From: Bdellovibrionales bacterium
GTDB lineage: Bacteria; Bdellovibrionota; Bdellovibrionia; Bdellovibrionales; UBA1609
DNA: 9,118 nucleotides
Reading direction: 5' to 3'
Assembly (NCBI GenBank): GCA_020434645.1
Contig: JAGRAK010000058.1
Coordinates: 1-9,118, forward strand
Below, one piece after another: positions 1-5,851 of the stretch (the stretch's first letter is position 1; every line of letters begins with the position of its first letter). Under the pieces are notes generated by a model. The model did not search any database and had not been told where the DNA came from. It worked only from the letters and a program-made list of their open reading frames with translations. The translations under genes and the position numbers were made by a program.

Positions 1-894
1 ATTCAACATTGCAGTTAAATTCACACTTGTCTTATCTGAACTCATATTGTCTGGTTCAAATGCAAGATATGGCGCCACGTAAAAGTCACGGAGTACAGCC
101 ACACCCACACCTAGAGATTGAGTCATAGGTTTAGAGTCAAATTTAAAATCTCGGCTCGCACGATTATGCTCATAACTTAAGATATTCAGAGTGGTGTATA
201 CATTCACGCGTTCAGAAACATTATATTGCAAACTTGGAGATATACCGATTGAGTAATCTCTTTGACGAGGTTTCAAGCTTGCATCATCCTTGTCAAATGC
301 GGCCACTGCCGCCCGCAAACTCACTCCTGCACTAAATCGCGATTGCCCCATAGCGTTCATCGTACTAAGTGAATAACCCAAGACCCCTACTTGACCAATT
401 ACACGCTCATACTCTGTTGTGGCAATATAGAGTCGAAAACCTGAACTAAGCTCTATATCAGCCGCTGCAAATGTATCATTGTAACCAATTATGGGATCAT
501 TGAGTTCAAGTTGCTCACCTTCACGGCTGTGCAATGGACGCGCTCTATAGAATCCGGCACCAAAATATAAACTTTCATTTTTATTCATGCGGTAGCGAAC
601 ACTCAAATCCCCTGTTGCAGAAACTGGGGGCGGATTCAAACTGTTTCCCACATTGGGGCGCCTGTCACTGCCCGGTTTTTCTAGAGAACCACCGGCATAA
701 TAAATAACTAAACTTGAACTAAACTTAGACTTAGCCCCACTAGCTGTTCGCAATTTAATATCTGAAACCTCAGCGTCGAGGTCGCTGACTTTCATCTTTG
801 TAGCTTTCACTTCTAAACCACTCACAGAGGATACCGTCGCTGCAAAAAGCGCAGGAGTAAAAAATGAAAACAGCAGAACCAATGAAAACTTCAT
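1..894 (-). CDS. Outer-membrane beta-barrel protein, C-terminus cut by window edge
   Basis: Reading the minus strand from an ATG at 894 gives 298 codons with no stop up to base 1, so the gene is partial at its 3' end. Residues 1-18 form a signal peptide (MKFSLVLLF...ALFA) with likely cleavage before ATVSSV. Residues about 26-50 are charged and heptad-like and could be a short periplasmic coiled coil. From about residue 90 onward there are alternating polar/hydrophobic strands of 8-12 residues with aromatic ends, such as SLYFGAGFYRA and RVNVYTTLNILSY, separated by polar turns. This is the pattern of an integral outer-membrane barrel. The last visible residues (TSVNLTAMLN) look like the final strand, so the true stop is probably only a few codons beyond the edge. 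The start lies 2 bases after the stop of the upstream DUF6491-like gene, behind an AGAGG at a rather long 11-base spacing, which suggests translational coupling. Substrate and function are unknown. Confidence 0.75.
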   Translation of the reverse strand, partial: MKFSLVLLFSFFTPALFAATVSSVSGLEVKATKMKVSDLDAEVSDIKLRTASGAKSKFSSSLVIYYAGGSLEKPGSDRRPNVGNSLNPPPVSATGDLSVRYRMNKNESLYFGAGFYRARPLHSREGEQLELNDPIIGYNDTFAAADIELSSGFRLYIATTEYERVIGQVGVLGYSLSTMNAMGQSRFSAGVSLRAAVAAFDKDDASLKPRQRDYSIGISPSLQYNVSERVNVYTTLNILSYEHNRASRDFKFDSKPMTQSLGVGVAVLRDFYVAPYLAFEPDNMSSDKTSVNLTAMLN

Positions 895-896
895 AC

Positions 897-1220
897 TTAT
901 TTTATCCTCTCAATTTCATGTATAGGACATCGCTCTGTAATACGTCGACCAAAATTCGCCATAACCAAAATATCATCTCCTCGACATACTTTCGAAGCAC
1001 CCTCAGGCCACGTTTTAAACTCAATTCTCTCAGCCCATCTTAAACTGGCACAACCGAATGTGGTGAGTTCATAAATTTTCTTTGAGGAGACCTGCACCTG
1101 CACAACATCTCGACGAGCATAGCGCCAGTCCTTTATGGAACTAATTTTTACGCACTCACCAGCTTGCGCCGCACTTGAAAACCCAACCAAAACAAAAATA
1201 GCGAAAACTAATTTTCTCAT
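897..1220 (-). CDS. Secreted four-cysteine DUF6491-like protein
   Basis: This is a 107-residue protein with a clear signal peptide (residues 1-20, ending AQA before GEC). The mature part is about 87 residues with four cysteines (C23, C56, C78, C97), which would allow two disulfides in the periplasm. The pattern is an early Cys followed by an isoleucine-rich start, a central YEL...C.SLRWAERI segment, a CRGDDI motif and a terminal C.I..I. It resembles the small exported DUF6491 family as I remember it; no profile search was run. The start is well supported: seven consecutive G residues (1225-1231 on the complement) lie 4 bases before the ATG and can act as a Shine-Dalgarno sequence. The gene is upstream of, and almost contiguous with, the barrel gene, so the two probably form one transcript. 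The role is unknown; an accessory to the barrel is a guess from position only. Confidence 0.75.
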   Translation of the reverse strand: MRKLVFAIFVLVGFSSAAQAGECVKISSIKDWRYARRDVVQVQVSSKKIYELTTFGCASLRWAERIEFKTWPEGASKVCRGDDILVMANFGRRITERCPIHEIERIK

Positions 1221-1270
1221 GTATCCCCCCCATTAAAAAAACAACTTACCCTACCAGCACGTTTACAGAA

Positions 1271-1298
1271 GCATTATGACTAATGCGCAGCGTTACGC
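1271..1298. repeat. Two adjacent short dyads in the divergent intergenic region
   Basis: GCATTA (1271-1276) and TAATGC (1281-1286) are a perfect 6-bp inverted repeat around TGAC. Immediately beside it, GCGT-T-ACGC (1290-1298) is a second dyad. They sit 50-80 bases upstream of the DUF6491-like start and about 90-115 bases upstream of the lipoprotein start. They could be operators or a 5'-UTR hairpin of the minus-strand operon. The first dyad contains CATAAT on the minus strand, a weak -10 match without a good -35. Confidence 0.35.
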
Positions 1299-1333
1299 AC
1301 TCTATGCAACTTAGGTGAACCATTGCTAACCTA

Positions 1334-1361
1334 TTGATGTTGTTCAGAACACATATATTCT
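1334..1361 (+). promoter_or_regulatory. Candidate promoter with a dyad in its spacer, upstream of the lipoprotein-transporter operon
   Basis: TTGATG (1334-1339) and TATTCT (1356-1361) are separated by 16 bases and resemble sigma-70 -35 and -10 boxes. The ATG at 1387 follows with an 8-base spacing from a GAGGG Shine-Dalgarno (1374-1378). Inside the spacer lies the perfect dyad TGTTC-A-GAACA (1341-1351). A repressor bound there would block RNA polymerase directly. Both the promoter and its regulation are inferred from sequence alone. Confidence 0.35.
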
Positions 1362-1386
1362 GCAACACCATTAGAGGGTCACGACT

Positions 1387-1815
1387 ATGAAAAATTTAAT
1401 ACTAATGGCACTTTTGCCACTATTACTTGTCGCTTGCGGAGTATCGGCTGTTGAAACGCCGCAAGTTCCGAATCCAGCCATAGGGAAGCTGGTGGGGCAA
1501 GAGTACTACTTAAGCGAGGTGGTCTACCCGGGCGGTACATCATTTGAACCAAAGCCAAATGATTTCACATTTACAATTAAAAGCCCCACCCAAATGTTCG
1601 GCCGCACCCAGTGCTATCAGTTTGAGGCCGAAACTCTTTGGGGTGAAAGCGGCACGCTCACTTTGAGCAATAATAAAAAACGCGCTGAAAAGTGCGATAC
1701 CGCTCTGATAACCTTTGAAGATGAAATGGAATATATAATTGCTGGTCGGTACATAGTTCTGCGTTCAAAAAAGAGCACTTGGCGTACGGCTACATTTGAG
1801 TTGGTTGGCGAATGA
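1387..1815 (+). CDS. Small lipoprotein, possibly META/HslJ-like
   Basis: This 142-residue protein has a lipoprotein signal: a charged start (MKN), a hydrophobic core and a lipobox LVAC with C17 as the predicted lipidated residue. G18 follows it, so no Asp retention signal is present under the enterobacterial rule. The mature domain of about 110 residues contains C76 and C103. The spacing of strands and cysteines (FTFTI...GRTQC.QF...G.LTLSNN...KC...FE.E..Y...G.Y.VL) loosely recalls the META/HslJ fold, but the usual GCN motif is absent, so this is tentative. The start is supported by GAGGG 8 bases upstream. The stop overlaps the next ATG in ATGA, so translation is coupled to the YeeE/YedE pair. 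That suggests a cell-envelope accessory role in the same sulfur-import process, though this is inference from gene order. Confidence 0.8.
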   Translation: MKNLILMALLPLLLVACGVSAVETPQVPNPAIGKLVGQEYYLSEVVYPGGTSFEPKPNDFTFTIKSPTQMFGRTQCYQFEAETLWGESGTLTLSNNKKRAEKCDTALITFEDEMEYIIAGRYIVLRSKKSTWRTATFELVGE

Positions 1816-2225
1816 TTAATGCATTAATTGGTGGATTTTTAATAGGGCTCGCCGCCACATTATTTTTGTGGCTGAATGGTCGCGTGACCGGGATTAGTGG
1901 CATCATCAACCGACTTTTGCCGCTCCCTAAAGGGGATACCGCTTGGCGCGTAGCTTTTGTTGCGGGGCTCGTACTTGTTGGTGCCATAGCCCACATTTTA
2001 AATTTATTTCACTACACACCCATTGCTACAAATAAAATGACCTTTATAATCTCTGGGCTTCTCGTTGGTCTTGGTACGAGCATTGGCAATGGCTGCACCA
2101 GCGGGCATGGCGTTTGTGGCATCTCTCGGTTTTCAAAAAGATCAATTGTTGCCACAGCCATTTTTATGGCTGTCGCGGCACTTACTGTTTTCGCTATTCG
2201 CCATATCCTAAAGGTTTCAATATGA
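1812..2225 (+). CDS. YeeE/YedE family transporter, N-terminal half protein
   Basis: This 137-residue integral membrane protein has about four hydrophobic helices (roughly residues 4-21, 47-63, 77-92 and 108-128). It carries the family signature G92-N-G-C95-T-S-G-H-G-V-C102-G-I-S-R. In YeeE/YedE proteins such conserved cysteines line the channel and relay reduced sulfur species such as thiosulfate across the inner membrane. Full-length YeeE is a single polypeptide of about 350 residues. Here the two halves are separate genes, an arrangement known from many proteobacteria (DUF6691/PmpA-PmpB-like pairs). The start overlaps the lipoprotein stop (ATGA, 1812-1815) and the stop overlaps the next gene's start (ATGA, 2222-2225). 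The exact substrate cannot be read from the sequence; a sulfur compound is the family-level expectation. Confidence 0.88.
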   Translation: MINALIGGFLIGLAATLFLWLNGRVTGISGIINRLLPLPKGDTAWRVAFVAGLVLVGAIAHILNLFHYTPIATNKMTFIISGLLVGLGTSIGNGCTSGHGVCGISRFSKRSIVATAIFMAVAALTVFAIRHILKVSI

Positions 2226-2656
2226 AAAATGCGAACTCAATTAAAATTGCGACATCATTTGTAGTCGGGGCTTTGTTCGCCGCTGGCTTAATCATTTCAG
2301 GGATGACAGACCCCACTGTCATTGCAGGTTTTTTTGATTTCGCCGGCAACTGGATGCCGGCTCTACTTTTTGTTATGGTCGGCGCTGTCGCCATTCATGC
2401 CCCGCTCACCTATTTCATTACTAAAAAATCACACCCCTTATTTGATAAAAAGTTTTATCTGTCCGATCGGCTTGATATTGATGCACCACTTGTTATTGGC
2501 GCCATATTTTTTGGCCTCGGTTGGGGCATCGCTGGGTATTGCCCAGGGCCGGCCATTGTCACATTAGGCACCGGTTCACTAGATGCAATTTTATTTTGCG
2601 GATCTATGCTCGTCGGCATGCACATTAGTACGCGCATCCGCTTTGCTAAGAAGTAA
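2222..2656 (+). CDS. YeeE/YedE (DUF6691-like) transporter, C-terminal half protein
   Basis: The correct start is the ATG at 2222, giving 144 residues. It overlaps the preceding stop (ATGA) and has an AAAGG Shine-Dalgarno 7 bases upstream (2210-2214). The open frame continues 36 codons further upstream, but that part overlaps the previous gene and is not needed. The protein has an N-terminal helix ending in the family motif SGMTDPT (residues 26-32), a helix around 45-66, a polar loop with HPLFDKKFYLS, then a helix containing G-W-G-I-A-G-Y-C107-P-G-P-A. The C-P-G-P-A motif and its cysteine are the hallmark of the second YeeE/YedE repeat. It presumably assembles with the preceding half into one inner-membrane sulfur-compound channel. 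It is the last gene of the three-gene operon; the next gene is convergent and ends 44 bases away. Confidence 0.88.
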   Translation: MKNANSIKIATSFVVGALFAAGLIISGMTDPTVIAGFFDFAGNWMPALLFVMVGAVAIHAPLTYFITKKSHPLFDKKFYLSDRLDIDAPLVIGAIFFGLGWGIAGYCPGPAIVTLGTGSLDAILFCGSMLVGMHISTRIRFAKK

Positions 2657-2673
2657 ATTGATTTTTTGATTAA

Positions 2674-2696
2674 ATAATTTCACATTTATAAATTAT
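2674..2696. terminator. AT-rich hairpin between convergent genes
   Basis: ATAATTT (2674-2680) and AAATTAT (2690-2696) form a perfect 7-bp inverted repeat with a 9-base loop. It lies in the 44-base gap between the transporter stop and the polymerase stop. It has no GC pairs and no clean T-run on either side, so it is at best a weak bidirectional terminator. Confidence 0.25.
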
Positions 2697-2700
2697 CACG

Positions 2701-3909
2701 TCACACTTCAAAATCAGGTATACTTGAAAATGCTATTCGAGTCGGCGCAGACTCTAATGTTTCGTGAACACTCCCCAAGTAAATAGTGTGCTTGCCATAA
2801 CGTGAATTTAAAGAATCCATCGTGCGACTTAAAAGTATTCTTTTATTATTTTCAAAAAATGAAAAAGTTCGTTCGTTGTCGTGCACGAGTCGAGTTAAAT
2901 TCACTGAAATCTTAAGCGGAGCCCCTGGCTTAAAACTTGACCAAATTTGATCAAAGGCATCTTGCAAGGTGAAGGTGTCTTGACACTCGAGCATCTTCAC
3001 TTCATCTGACCAGTAGGTTTTATCTGTGTACTTTACTGTGACACTTAAGTGCCGAACCCAAGAATTAATTTTTCTAAGCCGTGCGGCTGCCTTATTTAAC
3101 AGCCGCTGCCCAATCAAATAAGCCCCCTCTGCATTTCTATACTTTGGTGGCAGAACATGTTCATGTCCTATAGATTGATTTTCATTGTAACTGAGTTCAA
3201 GATCATGACCGCGTATCCATTTATAAAAACACTCTCCACCCACACCTCCCCAAATACTGCGCATAGTATTCACATCCAGCTCATAGAGACGCTCTATTGT
3301 ATGAACTCCCGCAAGATTCAGGCGCTCCTCCATACGAGCCCCGATGCCAATAAGATCACGCAACTTCAATGAGTATAATTTGTGCGGTATATCTTCTGGC
3401 ATAATGGTTACAAGGCCATTTGGCTTTTGCATATCGGTGGCCACTTTAGCTAAAAAACGATTGGGCGCAAGACCGATAGAGCAGCTGAAACTCTCACCTA
3501 CATTTTTATAAATTTTATTTTTAATTTCTTGCGCGAGAGCTTTGGCATTATCTAAATTTTTATCTCGACCACCAAGAGCACAGGCCACTTCATCAATTGA
3601 TGTCACAGCCGTTATGGGGTGACACGACTCAATTGCTGTCACAATTTTTTGATGATATTGAATGTACTGATCATGATTACCGCTGATCAGTATAAGCCCA
3701 GGACACATGCGCTTAGCATCGCCCACGCGTGTACCAGTTTTAATACCATACTTTTTAGCTGGGTAACTGGCTGCGATCACACATGTCGAATCTGATAGCA
3801 TGGGTACAACAGCAAGAGGCTTGCCCCGATATTTCGGGTTGAGATGCTCCTCGACCGAAGCAAAATAAGAATTTAAATCAACGTATAACCAGTTCACTTG
3901 AGACGCCAT
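2701..3909 (-). CDS. Y-family (DinB-like) translesion DNA polymerase
   Basis: This 402-residue protein has the Y-family polymerase architecture of the DinB/UmuC group. The palm begins with Y-V-D11-L-N-S-Y-F16-A-S-V-E, where D11 is a metal-binding aspartate and F16 aligns with the steric gate that excludes ribonucleotides. S104-I-D106-E107 supplies the other catalytic acids, so the active site looks intact. SIGLAPNRFLAKVATDMQKPNG (about residues 144-165) is the conserved palm/thumb motif. LRDLIGIGARMEERL (about 183-197) is a helix-hairpin-helix-like thumb, and residues about 245-390 form the little finger. VVPMLSDSTCVIAASYPAKKYG places it in a subgroup distinct from E. coli DinB. No C-terminal beta-clamp motif is obvious. 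It copies past damaged bases, usually with low fidelity. The start has a GAGG 4 bases upstream inside a hairpin loop. It lies 59 bases downstream of the HD gene and may be co-transcribed; no recognised SOS box was seen. Confidence 0.93.
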   Translation of the reverse strand: MASQVNWLYVDLNSYFASVEEHLNPKYRGKPLAVVPMLSDSTCVIAASYPAKKYGIKTGTRVGDAKRMCPGLILISGNHDQYIQYHQKIVTAIESCHPITAVTSIDEVACALGGRDKNLDNAKALAQEIKNKIYKNVGESFSCSIGLAPNRFLAKVATDMQKPNGLVTIMPEDIPHKLYSLKLRDLIGIGARMEERLNLAGVHTIERLYELDVNTMRSIWGGVGGECFYKWIRGHDLELSYNENQSIGHEHVLPPKYRNAEGAYLIGQRLLNKAAARLRKINSWVRHLSVTVKYTDKTYWSDEVKMLECQDTFTLQDAFDQIWSSFKPGAPLKISVNLTRLVHDNERTFSFFENNKRILLSRTMDSLNSRYGKHTIYLGSVHETLESAPTRIAFSSIPDFEV

Positions 3910-3932
3910 AAAACCTCACATGGGCGTCTCAA
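3898..3932 (-). promoter_or_regulatory. Perfect 10-bp hairpin enclosing the polymerase ribosome-binding site
   Basis: TTGAGACGCC (3898-3907) and GGCGTCTCAA (3923-3932) are exact reverse complements separated by 15 bases. In the polymerase mRNA the 3' arm is the G of the start codon plus codons 2-4. The 5' arm is untranslated leader. The GUGAGG Shine-Dalgarno and the A and U of the start codon lie in the loop. The structure could gate initiation, or the same dyad in DNA could be a protein-binding operator. The pairing is directly visible; any function is inferred. Confidence 0.5.
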
Positions 3933-3968
3933 CCCCAAAAGACAACTACAGTATGTCAGATTATTTTT

Positions 3969-4976
3969 CTATATGAAAATCTTTTTTAGTGCCTTAGTCA
4001 GTTCGCTGCCATACATGGTGGCATAAATACTATCAATTTTGAGACGCACACGATCAAAATCAACAACTCCATCTTCAGGCAATACATCAAATAAATCATG
4101 CGCCAAAACACTGGCCAAGGACACGACTTTGGCCGGGAGATAAATTCTCTCTCCACGCAAATGGGCTGGAAAGCCTTGTCCATTTGGTATTTCATGATGC
4201 TCTTGCACTATACGAAGCACATCGGCTGTAATAACCGGAAAGTTATTCAGTATAGCCACGCCCCTAGCGGGATGCGTTTCATAAAGCTCTATTTCTTTTG
4301 CCGTCATATCAATTCGATGCTTGGTTAAAAGTTCGGGCGGCAATTCTTTCATCCCGATATCGTGAAAAAATGCACCTATAGTGAGTGGAGAAATGACTTT
4401 CGGCGATGTCCAACCCAACTGCTTGGCAATTAAGTTCGACATAATCACAGTGCCCAGTGAATGACGGGCGAAATGCTCGCCCAAATCAACCACTGCGCCC
4501 ATCGCCTTTAATAAATCGGAGTTTGCACTAAGAGACGTTGCAAGCTCATTTGAAATAATTAATGCACGCCCCAGAGCCTCTTCAGTGAAGGGTAATTTGG
4601 CTAATTCTTCATATACAGTTTCAGCAATACTTAGAAATTTAGCAGTCTTTATATCAACCGGAATATTTTCCATCCCGCTAATCACTTGAGCCCCGCGAAT
4701 GAGTTCAGTTGACACAAGCGCCAAGTCTTCACGATGCACATAAAAATATCGAACGTCTTTGCTACCAAAACGATCAAGCTGATCCTTATCAATCGCCCCG
4801 CCCTTGTGGGCAACCTTTAACATTTTACCGCTTGGCATTTTTAGAAATAAATCAGATAGAGAAGATTTTCTTTGGATAAGCGTGGCCATAGGTACCGCAA
4901 CGTAGCCGCCAATACCGTCAGCTGAATCACTTAGCTGATCAAGATCGTCTAATTTTCGAGCCGCGCTATCGGACAC
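3969..4976 (-). CDS. HD-GYP-like cyclic-di-GMP phosphodiesterase, variant GFP motif
   Basis: This 335-residue protein has two parts. Residues about 24-90 (YVAVPMATLIQ...YFYVHREDL) resemble the N-terminal module seen in Bdellovibrio-type HD proteins. Residues about 160-320 form an HD-GYP-type domain: E167-H168 and H172 in the first metal helix, H205-D206-I-G, H235, and E259-H260-H261-E262 followed by N-G-Q-G268-F269-P270. The metal-ligand set appears present, but the signature tyrosine is phenylalanine (GFP) and the usual lysine after HDIG is methionine followed by lysine. HD-GYP enzymes hydrolyse cyclic-di-GMP; a Bdellovibrio member lacking the tyrosine (Bd1817) has been structurally described. 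No signal peptide or membrane helix is visible, so it is probably cytosolic. The start is a GTG; the overlapping ATG at 4980 is out of frame and stops after four codons. A TGGA 6-7 bases upstream is only a weak ribosome-binding site. M30 is an alternative start but would cut into the N-terminal module. Confidence 0.85.
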   Translation of the reverse strand: MSDSAARKLDDLDQLSDSADGIGGYVAVPMATLIQRKSSLSDLFLKMPSGKMLKVAHKGGAIDKDQLDRFGSKDVRYFYVHREDLALVSTELIRGAQVISGMENIPVDIKTAKFLSIAETVYEELAKLPFTEEALGRALIISNELATSLSANSDLLKAMGAVVDLGEHFARHSLGTVIMSNLIAKQLGWTSPKVISPLTIGAFFHDIGMKELPPELLTKHRIDMTAKEIELYETHPARGVAILNNFPVITADVLRIVQEHHEIPNGQGFPAHLRGERIYLPAKVVSLASVLAHDLFDVLPEDGVVDFDRVRLKIDSIYATMYGSELTKALKKIFI

Positions 4977-4992
4977 ACATACATCCAGTCAA

Positions 4993-5006
4993 ATTGTTAA
5001 AACAAT
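4993..5006. promoter_or_regulatory. Dyad ATTGTT-AA-AACAAT just upstream of the HD gene
   Basis: This is a perfect 6-bp inverted repeat with a 2-base centre, 17-30 bases upstream of the HD gene's GTG start. The centre is too short for a good RNA loop, so a DNA-binding site (operator) is more likely than a hairpin. No matching protein or promoter was identified. Confidence 0.3.
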
Positions 5007-5075
5007 CTTTAATACTAATCGGCACATTCACGTCTTGCGTTAAGTTATGTCGAGATTTTTGTGACCCAAAATGAG

Positions 5076-5105
5076 AATTTCGAAAGAAATTAACATTTGT
5101 ATGTT
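5076..5105. repeat. Two back-to-back dyads between divergent genes
   Basis: AATTTC-GAAA-GAAATT (5076-5091) is a perfect 6-bp inverted repeat with a GAAA loop. It is followed with no gap by AACAT-TTGT-ATGTT (5092-5105), a perfect 5-bp one. They lie 44-73 bases upstream of the methyltransferase ATG and about 100 bases upstream of the HD start. They could be paired operators or leader hairpins. No convincing sigma-70 promoter was found for either gene. Confidence 0.3.
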
Positions 5106-5148
5106 TTATTTTGAGACACACTAGACTGTTTCTACTTGGTCTTGCACA

Positions 5149-5814
5149 ATGCTCTGTATGTTCAATTGCCCCCTTTGCCAGTGCTCAACAACTCAGCCAT
5201 ATTGCATTTCTGATATTCAGCGCTCATATTTTATATGTAAAACCTGCTCACTAGTATTTGCAGAGCCCCACACTGCCCTTACCCCTCAAGATGAAAAATC
5301 AAGATACAACCTTCATCAAAATAACTTAGAAGAAAAAGGCTATCGTGAGTATCTGAAAAAAATGTGGGTGCCGCTATATTCACATCTTAAAAAACTTCAA
5401 ACAAAACTCGGTCGCCCACTGGTTGGTCTCGATTTCGGTTGCGGTCCAACCCAAGCTTTTCAGCAGTTTGCTCTTGAATTGGGCATTCATGTTGAAAGCT
5501 ATGATCCATATTTTTTTGCCGAACAAAGTGTGCTTGAGAAAAAATATGATTTTATTTGGTGCTCTGAAGCTTTCGAGCATTTCAATGAGCCGGCTGGCAC
5601 TATATCGCAGATTATTCAACTTTTGCGCACTGACGGCATTCTCGCTATTCGCACAGAGCTGTACCCACAAGCAGACCAATTTGCTAATTGGTACTATCAA
5701 CGCGACCCCACTCATGTTTCATTTTACAATGAATCCACCATGAACTGGATCGCCCTCAACTGGCGCCTAAAACTTCATCTTGAGTCGAACAAAGTCTGCT
5801 TTTTTAATAAATGA
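5149..5814 (+). CDS. Class I SAM-dependent methyltransferase with N-terminal zinc ribbon
   Basis: This 221-residue protein starts with a probable zinc ribbon, C7-x2-C10 and C30-x2-C33. A linker with EKSRYNLHQNN (about 49-59) follows, then a Rossmann-type methyltransferase domain. Motif I is L94-D-F-G-C-G-P100, which binds S-adenosylmethionine. D119 at the end of strand 2 is the likely ribose-binding acid. Y133-D-F-I-W-C-S-E-A-F-E-H-F145 is the motif II region. D186-P-T-H-V190 is a conserved late motif of this ribbon-plus-methyltransferase family. The length is normal for that family, so it appears intact. The substrate is unknown. The start is uncertain: ATG at 5149 and ATG at 5158 both keep the first CxxC, and neither has a clear Shine-Dalgarno. 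It is the only gene in its transcription unit, divergent from the HD gene and convergent with the DUF883 gene. Confidence 0.85.
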   Translation: MLCMFNCPLCQCSTTQPYCISDIQRSYFICKTCSLVFAEPHTALTPQDEKSRYNLHQNNLEEKGYREYLKKMWVPLYSHLKKLQTKLGRPLVGLDFGCGPTQAFQQFALELGIHVESYDPYFFAEQSVLEKKYDFIWCSEAFEHFNEPAGTISQIIQLLRTDGILAIRTELYPQADQFANWYYQRDPTHVSFYNESTMNWIALNWRLKLHLESNKVCFFNK

Positions 5815-5824
5815 CTCAATACTA

Positions 5825-5851
5825 AGCACCCTCAACGGCCTTGAGAATGCT
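5825..5851. terminator. Two-part hairpin between convergent genes
   Basis: CTCAA (5831-5835) pairs with TTGAG (5841-5845), and AGCA (5825-5828) pairs with TGCT (5848-5851) outside a CC/AA internal loop. The structure fills the 35-base gap between the methyltransferase stop and the DUF883 gene and overlaps the latter's stop codon. No T-run follows on either strand, so termination by this hairpin alone is doubtful. Confidence 0.3.

Noticed and set aside
1225..1231. Run of seven C (G on the coding strand) as a phase-variable tract
   Set aside because: It is short for slippage and lies in the ribosome-binding site rather than a coding frame; it is better read as a strong Shine-Dalgarno.
2114..2221. 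Upstream 36-codon extension of the second YeeE/YedE half
   Set aside because: It overlaps the preceding gene, lacks family similarity, and the internal ATG at 2222 has a good AAAGG and an ATGA overlap.
3942..3958. Possible LexA-like dyad GACA...TGTC upstream of the polymerase gene
   Set aside because: Only four outer bases match on each side and the centre is not symmetric. It does not match any SOS box I know.
4966..4980. Four-codon leader ORF starting at the ATG at 4980 overlapping the HD gene's GTG
   Set aside because: It is too short to interpret, and overlapping start triplets arise easily in the GTGTGT-like sequence here.
4037..5121. Recurrent TTTTGAGACGCACAC / TTTTGAGACACACT words (near 4038 and 5108), sharing TTGAGACGC with the polymerase hairpin arm
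   Set aside because: One copy is inside the HD coding region and the others differ in sequence and context. There is no regular spacing or orientation, so it is probably coincidence.
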